From NCBI GenBank assembly GCA_913773715.1, contig CAJYHD010000576.1, forward strand, positions 1 through 5,124: 5,124 bases of DNA. Direction: 5' to 3'. The notes beneath the pieces were generated by a model. The model had not been told where the DNA came from, ran no database searches, and saw only the letters and a program-made list of their open reading frames with translations. Source of the stretch: an uncultured Sphingobium sp. (GTDB lineage Bacteria; Pseudomonadota; Alphaproteobacteria; Sphingomonadales; Sphingomonadaceae). Below, one piece after another: positions 1 to 5,124 of the stretch. Every line of letters starts with the position of its first letter. Within the stretch, counting starts at the first letter, position 1. The position numbers and the translations under genes were made by a program.

Positions 1-40
1 GGCGCTTGGTGGCGGTGAGTTCTGTTCCAGACATCTCCAT
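1..40 (-). CDS. 5' end of an unidentified gene, cut by the left edge
   Basis: Thirteen codons are visible, reading MEMSGTELTATKR, before the window ends. The start is chosen because the ATG at 40 is preceded by a complete Shine-Dalgarno sequence, AAAGGAG (minus strand, 54 to 48), with a 7-nt spacer. A second ATG two codons later is also possible. The same frame stays open upstream to an ATG at 181, but the 47 extra residues that would add look like translated non-coding sequence, and no good ribosome binding site supports that start. Too little protein is present to name a family. The gene lies 254 bases beyond the quinone reductase, so it probably has its own promoter. The ribosome binding site is the main evidence that this is a real gene. 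Confidence 0.6.
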   Translation of the reverse strand, partial: MEMSGTELTATKR

Positions 41-47
41 GATCGTT

Positions 48-54
48 CTCCTTT
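48..54 (-). promoter_or_regulatory. Strong ribosome binding site of the left-edge gene
   Basis: AAAGGAG on the minus strand, 7 nt before the ATG at 40. It is the best Shine-Dalgarno match among the minus-strand genes of the window, and it decides the start of the truncated gene. A short inverted repeat at 54-67 directly abuts it. Confidence 0.6.
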
Positions 55-67
55 GGCCACATGGCCA
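54..67. repeat. Inverted repeat TGGCCA-CA-TGGCCA beside a ribosome binding site
   Basis: Two copies of the self-complementary hexamer TGGCCA are separated by two bases, giving a 14-bp dyad that is symmetric except at its centre. In the minus-strand transcript it can fold into a 5-bp stem (UGGCC with GGCCA) and an AUGU loop, ending on the first base of the AAAGGAG ribosome binding site of the left-edge gene. It could be an operator or a small leader hairpin. It could also be chance in GC-rich DNA. Confidence 0.35.
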
Positions 68-215
68 TCTGCCGAACGCTTGTCGGCGAGGATACGCAGG
101 ATTGGCTTTGGGGCTCGTGCCGACCAGATCATGCCGTAAAATTGCGATGTCGCGACGCCCGCTAATGCCAAGAGTTGCCATTAAGGTTCGCCCCACCTCG
201 CCTCCATGCTACTCT

Positions 216-228
216 ACAAGCAGCTTGT
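216..228. repeat. 13-bp palindrome ACAAGC-A-GCTTGT
   Basis: Perfect 6-bp arms flank a single central base. It lies in the gap upstream of the left-edge gene, about 175 bases before that start codon. The shape suits a dimeric regulator site. With a one-base centre it cannot form a normal RNA hairpin at full arm length, so a terminator is unlikely. No second copy was noticed in the window. Confidence 0.3.
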
Positions 229-294
229 TTCAGACTTGGCCCATGCCTGCATCGGCGAACAGCCCCGAGCCGGTGGTGAAGCTGGCGTCAACGC

Positions 295-873
295 TTACTG
301 CAGCTTCTGGAGCAGAACTTCTGCCGCGCGCTGCGGGAGCAACGCCGGATCGGCGCCGTCGGTCGTCAGTAATTGCGACGTTGCTACCGTAGCGCCGCAA
401 AAGTGGAAGATCCCCTCTTCGATCTGGATTTGCATCGCATGGCGATATCCGCGTTTCGTATAGGTTCGGTCGGCAGCGCCGGCGATCGCGACGATATGCA
501 CGTTCAACCGGCCAAGCCTCTTGACGATGCCTCCGCCCGCGTCCTCTTCAAAAGCCCATCCCGAGATGAAGACCCGGTCGATCCAGCCTTTCAATAGCGC
601 GGGCATCGACCACCAATAGACTGGATAGACGAGGATCAGATGATCCGCGCGATCAAGCCGGCGCTGTTCCTGCAGAACGTCTGCGGGCGCCGGGGCGCCT
701 GCCGCGAAGGCGGCATGATCGGCTGCGCCAAAGACCGGATCGAACCGCTCGGCGACGAGGTCGACGATTTCGGCGGTGTGCCCCTTCGCTTCGAGCGCCT
801 CGCCAAGGGCGGTTGCCACCGATCGGGTCAAAGAGATTGCGGCGGGGTGGACCAGGACTATCACGGAATGCAT
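295..873 (-). CDS. NAD(P)H-dependent flavodoxin-like quinone oxidoreductase
   Basis: This 192-residue protein fits the Flavodoxin_2 family (MdaB/KefF/NQO-like), soluble flavoproteins that pass two electrons from NAD(P)H to quinones or other electrophiles. Visible features: a first beta strand and flavin phosphate-binding loop at residues 3-16 (VIVLVHP, then SLT); the family signature at 83-102, YPVYWWSMPALLKGWIDRVF; and a GWAFEE segment at 105-110. No signal peptide or membrane segment is seen, so it should be cytoplasmic. The length is normal for the family and the protein has one cysteine (C159). The ATG at 873 has GGAG 9 nt upstream. It follows the GH15 gene by 73 nt on the same strand, so it may be the last gene of that operon, although it could have its own promoter. 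The family is secure; the natural electron acceptor is unknown. Confidence 0.9.
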   Translation of the reverse strand: MHSVIVLVHPAAISLTRSVATALGEALEAKGHTAEIVDLVAERFDPVFGAADHAAFAAGAPAPADVLQEQRRLDRADHLILVYPVYWWSMPALLKGWIDRVFISGWAFEEDAGGGIVKRLGRLNVHIVAIAGAADRTYTKRGYRHAMQIQIEEGIFHFCGATVATSQLLTTDGADPALLPQRAAEVLLQKLQ

Positions 874-946
874 TCAGCCATGCTCCAGATATGGCCTTCG
901 TGAGCCGGCGCTGTACTGATGAAGACGCACGATCGTAAAGCCGCTT

Positions 947-2758
947 TCAAGGCTGCCAGAGCGGCCGATGCGAGGGATCGAGCTTCCTGTCGAGGAAATG
1001 TGCGGCGCTGATGAAGGCCAGGTGCGTCAGCGCCTGTGGAAAATTGCCAAGTGCCAGGCCCTGGGGATCGGTTTCTTCGGAAAACAGGCCCAGATCATTG
1101 CCATAAGCGACACCTTTCGCGAGGATCATCTGTGCCTCGTCCAGCCGCCCCGCGCGGGCGAGGCACTCCGCATACCAGAAGGTGCAGGTGGTGAAGGCGC
1201 CCTCCCGCCCTTCGAGGCCGTCGTCGTTGCGGTAGCGGTAGACCAGCCCGTCGTCGCAGAGCTGCGCACCGATGGCATCGAGCGTCTTGAGCCAAACGGG
1301 ATCGGTGGAAGAGACGAAGCGCACAAGCGGCAGCATCAGTAGCGCCGCGTCTAGGGCGGTGCCGCCGCGCGTCTGCACGAAATAGCCATGCTCGGCGTGC
1401 CGGAAATTACTCCATACATCGTCGACAATGGCGTCGCGCGCCTCCGCCCAGGCGACCAGCGGCGCCGGCAGAGATCGCTTCTTTGCCAGTCGGATCGCGC
1501 GGTCCAGCGCGACCCAGCACATCACGCGCGAATGGAGGAAATGGCGCGGCTCCGAGCGCATTTCCCAGATGCCGGCATCAGGCTCATGCCAGTGTGCGAT
1601 CACGTGCTCGACGAGCCCGCAGACATGCTGCCAGCCTTCGCGCGGAATCGCGGGGCCGTATTTGTTCGCCAGATAGGCGCTGTCGAGAAGGTCGCCGAAG
1701 ATGTCGAGCTGGGTCTGATTGCTGGCGGCGTTGCCGATCCGCACGGGACGGCTGTCCGCATAGCCTGAGAGGTGCGGCAACGCACGCTCCTCGCCCGGCG
1801 GCATCCCATCAAGGGCATACAGAATGCGCAACGGATTGTCGCGGTCGGACGCCATGATGCGGCCCCCCACCCATCGATAGAAACGTTCGGCCTCGTCGAT
1901 GAAGCCCAGCCGGAGAAAGGCATAGACGGTGAATGATGCGTCGCGGATCCAGGTCGCCCGATAATCCCAGTTGCGCTCGCTGCCCCTGGCCTCGGGAAGT
2001 GAGAAGGTCGCTGCGGCGGCGATCGAACCATAACGCGCGGAGGTCAGCAGCTTCAGCGTGAGCGCGGAGCGCAGGACCTGTTCGCGCCAGCGGCCGCGAT
2101 AGGTGGTCTTGCCCAGCCAGGATCGCCATTCCTGCGTACTCGCCGCAATCTGTGCCAGCACCGCGGCGTCGTCCGGCGGCGACATCCCGTCTTCGCCCAG
2201 CACGAACCAGGCGCTTTCGCCCTTCGACAGCGTGAACCGCGCGCTGGCGGTTCCGTCGGCCTGATCAAGCGCCCCCGAGGCAAAGAGGCAAAGCGACAGA
2301 TCCCGGCCGGAAAAGCGAACGCCGCCCTTCGTCGCGGCAAGCTCGGGCACCTCGCGTGCATAGTCAAAGCGCGGGGCGCACCGCATGGTGAAGCGCACGG
2401 TGCCGCTGGTCACGGTCAGGCGGCGGATCAGGCTGCGCGCCTCGCTCCCGGCGCGGCGACGCGCCTCGGGCTGCGGCATCACGTCGACCACTTCCGCGCT
2501 GCCGTCCGCGCCCATCCAGCGCGTCAGCAGGACGTTAGTATCCGGCACATAAAGCTGAAGGTGGCGCGGGCAATCGAGTTCAGGCCGGATTTCGAAGGCG
2601 CCGCCCCGTTCCGGGTCCAACAGGTCCGCGAAGATCGTCGGACTATCGAGCGAAGGCCAGCAAAGATAGTCAATCGTACCGTCGCGGGCGATCAATGCGG
2701 CCGTCTCCAGATCCCCAATGATGCCATGCTCGCCGATCGTCCGCAGCGGATTAGCCAT
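947..2758 (-). CDS. Glycoside hydrolase family 15 protein (glucoamylase/trehalase type)
   Basis: This 603-residue protein has the architecture of bacterial cytosolic GH15 enzymes. An N-terminal beta-sandwich trehalase-like domain fills about residues 1-200 (GEHGIIGDLETAALIARDGT at 9-28), followed by an (alpha/alpha)6 catalytic domain. Family motifs are NWDYR (263-267), WIRDASF (270-276), GIWE with the likely general acid E399, EGAF..C.FWYAE (from 519), LFSEE with the likely general base E561 or E562, and GNFPQALTHL (571-580). GH15 enzymes invert configuration while releasing glucose from alpha-glucans, oligosaccharides or, in one clade, trehalose; the substrate here cannot be fixed from motifs. 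There is no signal peptide, so it is probably cytoplasmic. I chose the ATG at 2758, which overlaps the upstream stop codon by 8 nt. The ATG at 2794 adds 12 residues that do not resemble the family start and lacks a ribosome binding site. No catalytic motif is missing. Confidence 0.92.
   Translation of the reverse strand: MANPLRTIGEHGIIGDLETAALIARDGTIDYLCWPSLDSPTIFADLLDPERGGAFEIRPELDCPRHLQLYVPDTNVLLTRWMGADGSAEVVDVMPQPEARRRAGSEARSLIRRLTVTSGTVRFTMRCAPRFDYAREVPELAATKGGVRFSGRDLSLCLFASGALDQADGTASARFTLSKGESAWFVLGEDGMSPPDDAAVLAQIAASTQEWRSWLGKTTYRGRWREQVLRSALTLKLLTSARYGSIAAAATFSLPEARGSERNWDYRATWIRDASFTVYAFLRLGFIDEAERFYRWVGGRIMASDRDNPLRILYALDGMPPGEERALPHLSGYADSRPVRIGNAASNQTQLDIFGDLLDSAYLANKYGPAIPREGWQHVCGLVEHVIAHWHEPDAGIWEMRSEPRHFLHSRVMCWVALDRAIRLAKKRSLPAPLVAWAEARDAIVDDVWSNFRHAEHGYFVQTRGGTALDAALLMLPLVRFVSSTDPVWLKTLDAIGAQLCDDGLVYRYRNDDGLEGREGAFTTCTFWYAECLARAGRLDEAQMILAKGVAYGNDLGLFSEETDPQGLALGNFPQALTHLAFISAAHFLDRKLDPSHRPLWQP
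2751..2758 (-). promoter_or_regulatory. 8-nt stop/start overlap coupling the SDR to GH15
   Basis: The minus-strand bases ATGGCTAA contain the GH15 start codon and, in the other frame, the SDR stop codon TAA. Only a weak GGAA lies about 10 nt before the GH15 ATG, within the SDR coding end. This arrangement usually means that translation of the second gene depends on ribosomes finishing the first. Confidence 0.6.
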
Positions 2759-3563
2759 TGTCGCGGAATTCCGGATAGAGCGACATGCCGCCATCGACGA
2801 ACAGGGTCGTGCCGGTCACATAGTCGGCTGCGTCCGAAGCCAGCCAGACCACCGCACGGGCCACATCTTCGGGCTCACCGATGCGGCCATAGGGGATGAG
2901 CCGCAGCAGCTTTTCGAGGGCTTCCTCGCTGTCCCAGGCTTCCTTGTTGATCGGGGTGCGGATCGCGCCGGGCGCAACCGCATTGACGCGAATGCCCTCG
3001 GCGGCGACTTCCTGCGCCAGCGAGCGCGTCAGCATTCGCGCGCCGCCTTTGGCCGAGGCATAGTTAATATGGCCGGCCCAAGGGATTATCTCGTGCACCG
3101 AGCTCATCGTGACGATCGCGCCGGCGCTGCGCGCCGGGCGGCCCTGCTCGGGCTGCGCACGGAAACGCTTCACCGCCTCGCGCGCGCAGAGGAACTGCCC
3201 GGTCAGGTTGATCCCGATGACGGTATTCCAGTCATGGAGTGACATCTCGGCGATCGCAGCATCCTTCTGCACGCCGGAATTGGCGACGAGCAGGTCGATG
3301 CGGCCGAAAGCCGCGGCGGTTTCGTCGAACATCCGGACGACGTCGGCTTCCTCCGCCACATCAGCGTGCACGGCCAGCGCGCGTCCGCCCTTTTCCTTGA
3401 TGCGGCTCACAAGCGCCTCGGCCGCGTCCGCGTGCGAATGGTAGTTCACCGCGACGGCTGCACCGGCGCCGGCGATTGCCTCGGCGACCGAGAGGCCGAT
3501 GCCTGAGCTCGCACCGGTAACGATCGCGGCGTGCCCCGCCAAAGGAGCCTTGGTCGATTGCAT
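2751..3563 (-). CDS. SDR-family glucose 1-dehydrogenase
   Basis: This 270-residue classical short-chain dehydrogenase has the nucleotide-binding TGASSGIG (16-23), N119, catalytic S155, Y168 and K172 (YxxxK), and the PGAIRTPIN loop (198-206). The segments MSSVHEIIPW (153-162), GEPEDVA (229-235), YVTGTTLFVDGG (248-259) and SLYPEF (261-266) closely match, from memory, Bacillus glucose 1-dehydrogenase (EC 1.1.1.47), which oxidises beta-D-glucose to gluconolactone with NAD(P)+. The glucose assignment is therefore likely but unproven. The usual NNAG motif reads ANSG (94-97). H42 sits where the Bacillus enzyme, as I recall, has an arginine near the cofactor 2'-phosphate. I chose the ATG at 3563, which has GGAG 7 nt upstream; the ATG at 3581 would add six residues with no good ribosome binding site. 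Its last codons overlap the GH15 start, so the two proteins are probably made together. Confidence 0.9.
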   Translation of the reverse strand: MQSTKAPLAGHAAIVTGASSGIGLSVAEAIAGAGAAVAVNYHSHADAAEALVSRIKEKGGRALAVHADVAEEADVVRMFDETAAAFGRIDLLVANSGVQKDAAIAEMSLHDWNTVIGINLTGQFLCAREAVKRFRAQPEQGRPARSAGAIVTMSSVHEIIPWAGHINYASAKGGARMLTRSLAQEVAAEGIRVNAVAPGAIRTPINKEAWDSEEALEKLLRLIPYGRIGEPEDVARAVVWLASDAADYVTGTTLFVDGGMSLYPEFRDNG

Positions 3564-3628
3564 GGGAGGTCTCCAGAACATCTCGGATGATAAACGGCTG
3601 CCGGATAACGCGCGACACGCGTAACAGG

Positions 3629-4486
3629 TTATCGGGAAAACTGTTCGCGATGGTCCTCGATGAAATCGGTGAAACTATGCGGCGGCTTGCCGGTCAGCCG
3701 CTCGATCTCGAACGTGGGGTCGATGTCGTGATGTCCCGCGACCACGTCGTCGAACTGCACCACCAGCCCCTTGGCCATCCACTTCGAATTGCCCGTCAGG
3801 CGCAGAATGGCCCAGAAGATCGGGGAAGGCAGGTCGAGATAGCGGACCTTGTGCCCGATCACCTTGGACAGGCGGGCGGATGCTTCCTTCATGTCCAGCG
3901 TTTCCGGCCCGGTTAGGAAATAGGTCGCGCCTTCGTGACCGTCCTCTGTAAGTACTGTAGCGGCCACCCGGGCCACGTCGCGCGTATCGACCCAGGAGAC
4001 AGATCCGCTGCCCGTCACCTGCGGCAGGAATCCCTTGGCGATCGGGTCCTTGAACCACAGGAAATTCTGCATGAAGGCGGTGGGCTTCAGGATCGTCCAG
4101 CCGATGCCCGCGGCGCGGAGATGGTGGTCGATCAGCGCATGCGCCTTCGCCCAGGGGACCGGGGAGCGCACATTGCCGTCAGAGGCGGAGATCTTCACGA
4201 TGCGGCCGATCCCGGCCGCCTTCGCCGCATCGATCGCCGCGGTCTCCTGCGCCACCTGCTGCGGCGTGGGCGGGGTGATGAGGAACATCGTATCGATGCC
4301 CTGCATCGCGGCTTGCAGCGTTTCCGGCCGGTCAAAATCGCCGAGCACCGCATCCATTCCCTGCTTGCGGAGGCTCGCGACCTGCTCTTCCTTTCGGCAG
4401 AGCGCGCGAAACGGCGTCTGGTTCAGATTGAAAAGTCGGCAGACTTCGCCGCCAATTCCGCCGGTTGCACCTGATACCAAGATCAT
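3629..4486 (-). CDS. NmrA-like NAD(P)H-binding oxidoreductase
   Basis: This 285-residue protein belongs to the NmrA/QorB-like atypical SDRs. The N-terminal Rossmann motif is SGATGGIGG (5-13). R31, at the end of the second strand (RALCRK), suggests NADP(H) preference. Further family features are GDFDRPETL (49-57), FLITPP (68-73), KISASDG (98-104) and the central WTILKPTAFMQNF (130-142). The classical SDR Tyr-x-x-x-Lys is absent, as is usual here. Relatives act as NAD(P)H:quinone reductases or as redox-sensing dinucleotide binders, so enzyme and sensor roles are both open. The ATG at 4486 is chosen because the Rossmann strand starts immediately after it and because GAAGGG lies 10 nt upstream, overlapping the marR stop codon. 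A start at 4549 would add 21 unlike residues inside marR. The 14-nt gap implies co-transcription with the regulator. Confidence 0.88.
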   Translation of the reverse strand: MILVSGATGGIGGEVCRLFNLNQTPFRALCRKEEQVASLRKQGMDAVLGDFDRPETLQAAMQGIDTMFLITPPTPQQVAQETAAIDAAKAAGIGRIVKISASDGNVRSPVPWAKAHALIDHHLRAAGIGWTILKPTAFMQNFLWFKDPIAKGFLPQVTGSGSVSWVDTRDVARVAATVLTEDGHEGATYFLTGPETLDMKEASARLSKVIGHKVRYLDLPSPIFWAILRLTGNSKWMAKGLVVQFDDVVAGHHDIDPTFEIERLTGKPPHSFTDFIEDHREQFSR

Positions 4487-4503
4487 GTCAGCTATTCCCT
4501 TCA
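4487..4503 (-). promoter_or_regulatory. Ribosome binding site overlapping the marR stop codon
   Basis: On the minus strand the marR stop TGA runs straight into AAGGG (TGAAGGG), and the NmrA-like ATG follows 10 nt later. The ribosome binding site sharing bases with the stop codon suggests coupled translation, and it fixes the downstream start at 4486. Confidence 0.55.
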
Positions 4504-4983
4504 AGCGTCGGGATTGGGTTCTGAGGGCGCAGCGGCCCGGTCGAGCCACTCGGCAAGGATCGTGCTCATCGCTTCAAGGGTTTGCACCGCGTCCTTGATC
4601 CGCGCGGAGCCGACCCGGTCCGCAATCTCCCTGTCGAGCGCCGCAACCGCCTGCTCGGCATTGGCGACGGTGGCGGTGCCAGCTTCGGTAAGCACGATCA
4701 GCTTCGCCCTGCGGTGGTGCGGGTTGGCGCGGAATTCCACGAGCCCGCGCTGGGCGAGCAGGTCAACGATGCGCTGTACCGCCTGTCGGGTCAGCCCCAT
4801 GTTGCGGGCGATCGATGCCGTAGGGAGAGGCACGGGCGAATAGCGCAGCGCGCCGAGCACCTGCCACCAGGCGCTAGTGAGCCCAAGAGGAGCGACCAGC
4901 TCATTTCCCGTGGCGATCAATCGCCCGCTCGTTGCGAACACGGCGAGCGCGAGCGCGCGTACATCCGTTATCTGGCTCGACAT
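4501..4983 (-). CDS. MarR-family transcriptional regulator
   Basis: This 160-residue protein has the winged-helix layout of MarR regulators, which bind palindromic DNA as dimers and are usually released by small phenolic or electrophilic ligands. Helices for dimerisation fill about residues 5-48. The helix-turn-helix lies at about 53-82, with SIARNMGLTRQAVQRIVDLL from residue 57. The wing follows with NPHHRRAKLIVLTEAG (87-102), the family's basic wing motif. Helical C-terminal sequence then runs to about 150. There is no cysteine in the protein, so a thiol redox switch of the OhrR kind is excluded. The ATG at 4983 has only a weak ribosome binding site (GGTG 13 nt upstream). It heads a tightly packed same-strand gene set and faces a region with TGTCA half-sites, so autoregulation of this operon is likely. 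The ligand is unknown. Confidence 0.9.
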   Translation of the reverse strand: MSSQITDVRALALAVFATSGRLIATGNELVAPLGLTSAWWQVLGALRYSPVPLPTASIARNMGLTRQAVQRIVDLLAQRGLVEFRANPHHRRAKLIVLTEAGTATVANAEQAVAALDREIADRVGSARIKDAVQTLEAMSTILAEWLDRAAAPSEPNPDA

Positions 4984-4984
4984 A

Positions 4985-5028
4985 TTGACAGCGCATCACC
5001 AAATAGAAACCATGTTGTCAAAATGTCA
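4985..5028. promoter_or_regulatory. Candidate MarR operator and marR promoter region
   Basis: Three related half-sites sit just upstream of the marR start: TTGACA at 4985-4990, TGTCAA at 5016-5021 and TGTCA at 5024-5028. The first two form an inverted repeat with a 25-bp spacer, about three helical turns centre to centre. The second and third are direct repeats 8 bp apart. On the minus strand, 5021 to 5016 reads TTGACA, a perfect -35 consensus, but no convincing -10 lies 16-18 bp downstream. An alternative is ATGACA (5029 to 5024) with TATTTG 18 bp further on, only 3/6 to consensus. The half-site nearest the gene ends 2 nt before the ATG. Operator function is inferred from symmetry and position. 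Confidence 0.4.
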
Positions 5029-5111
5029 TCGGGCCGCGATGGTTCCGCTGCCCGCTAAAGTGGACTTGTAACGGATTTGCGCCGGTCACCTGAGCGATTA
5101 GAGCTCGCGAC

Positions 5112-5116
5112 AGGAG
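5112..5116 (+). promoter_or_regulatory. Ribosome binding site of a possible divergent gene beyond the right edge
   Basis: AGGAG on the plus strand is followed by exactly 8 nt before the window ends, which is ideal spacing for a start codon at the next base. MarR-type regulators often control a divergent neighbour, so a plus-strand gene starting just outside is plausible. No coding sequence is visible to confirm it. Confidence 0.3.
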
Positions 5117-5124
5117 ACCGACGA

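Larger units (their letters stand above)
41..294. other. Intergenic region between the quinone reductase and the left-edge gene
   Basis: These 254 bases separate the stop codon of the flavodoxin-like reductase from the start of the truncated gene. They hold the ribosome binding site and dyad described separately, plus a short palindrome at 216-228. I see no hairpin with a U-tract that would serve as an intrinsic terminator for the upstream genes, and no confident -35/-10 pair. A plus-strand open frame covers the region, but it has no ribosome binding site and its translation looks random, so I read the region as non-coding. Confidence 0.55.
4984..5124. other. Intergenic region right of marR
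   Basis: These 141 bases reach the window edge and contain no gene I can support. They hold the TGTCA half-sites close to marR and a plus-strand ribosome binding site at the far end. The plus-strand frames that cross from marR into this region have no start signal and look random in translation. The layout fits a shared control region between marR and a divergent gene. Confidence 0.5.

Noticed and set aside
1..181. Longer version of the left-edge gene starting at the ATG at 181
   Set aside because: The frame is open, but the extra 47 residues look non-coding and the ATG at 40 has a far better ribosome binding site.
6..392. Plus-strand open frame (128 codons) over the left intergenic region
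   Set aside because: It runs over the 3' end of the quinone reductase and the start of the left-edge gene, lacks a ribosome binding site, and its sequence looks random.
937..947. Inverted repeat AAAGC-C-GCTTT after the GH15 stop, considered as a terminator
   Set aside because: The one-base centre and 5-bp arms cannot make a stable terminator hairpin, and there is no following U-run.
2764..2773. Perfect palindrome CGGAATTCCG just upstream of the GH15 start
   Set aside because: It lies within SDR codons, and as RNA would give only a 3-bp stem. It is best explained as coding sequence by chance.
2718..3242. Plus-strand open frame (174 codons) opposite the SDR and the GH15 start
   Set aside because: It is antisense to conserved catalytic motifs of the SDR, and its low-complexity Arg/Ala/Gly-rich translation resembles no known protein.
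3608..3622. Hairpin ACGCG-CGACA-CGCGT between the NmrA-like gene and the SDR, considered as a terminator
   Set aside because: The stem is only 5 bp and no U-tract follows on the minus strand, so an intrinsic terminator is not supported.
4035..4598. Long plus-strand open frame (187 codons) opposite the NmrA-like gene and marR
   Set aside because: It lies opposite two well-supported genes, has no ribosome binding site, and its translation shows no family motif. Such frames arise from GC-rich codon use.
4582..5058. Plus-strand open frame (158 codons) opposite marR and into the right intergenic region
   Set aside because: It is mostly antisense to the MarR DNA-binding domain and has no start signal or recognisable motif.

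Overview
The window is visibly GC-rich DNA, with GC-heavy third codon positions and long spurious open frames on the opposite strand. The protein sequences look alphaproteobacterial, most likely a sphingomonad or a relative. That is a judgement from sequence style; no marker gene is present. I see no mobile element, RNA gene, CRISPR array or phage gene.

Every gene I can support lies on the minus strand, so transcription runs from high to low coordinates. From right to left they are: a MarR-family regulator (4501-4983); an NmrA-like NAD(P)H-binding oxidoreductase (3629-4486); a short-chain dehydrogenase closely resembling glucose 1-dehydrogenase (2751-3563); a cytoplasmic GH15 glycoside hydrolase with a trehalase-type N-terminal domain (947-2758); a flavodoxin-like NAD(P)H:quinone oxidoreductase (295-873); and, after a 254-base gap, the first 13 codons of an unidentified gene that leaves the left edge (1-40).

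The first four genes are packed like an operon. The gaps are 14 nt (marR to nmrA-like) and 65 nt (nmrA-like to SDR), followed by an 8-nt overlap (SDR to GH15). A 73-nt gap then leads to the quinone reductase, which may be the last gene of the same unit. The 141 bases right of marR carry three TGTCA/TGACA half-sites next to its start codon, a plausible autoregulatory operator. A well-formed ribosome binding site at the right edge hints at a divergent plus-strand gene starting just outside the window.

Taken together, a MarR repressor may control two NAD(P)H-using reductases of the kinds associated with quinone or electrophile stress, plus a GH15 enzyme and a glucose dehydrogenase that could release glucose and oxidise it to gluconolactone with production of NAD(P)H. 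The linkage of a glucose-fed NAD(P)H source to NAD(P)H-consuming detoxification enzymes is my inference. Each gene belongs to a known family, and I see no clearly undescribed system.
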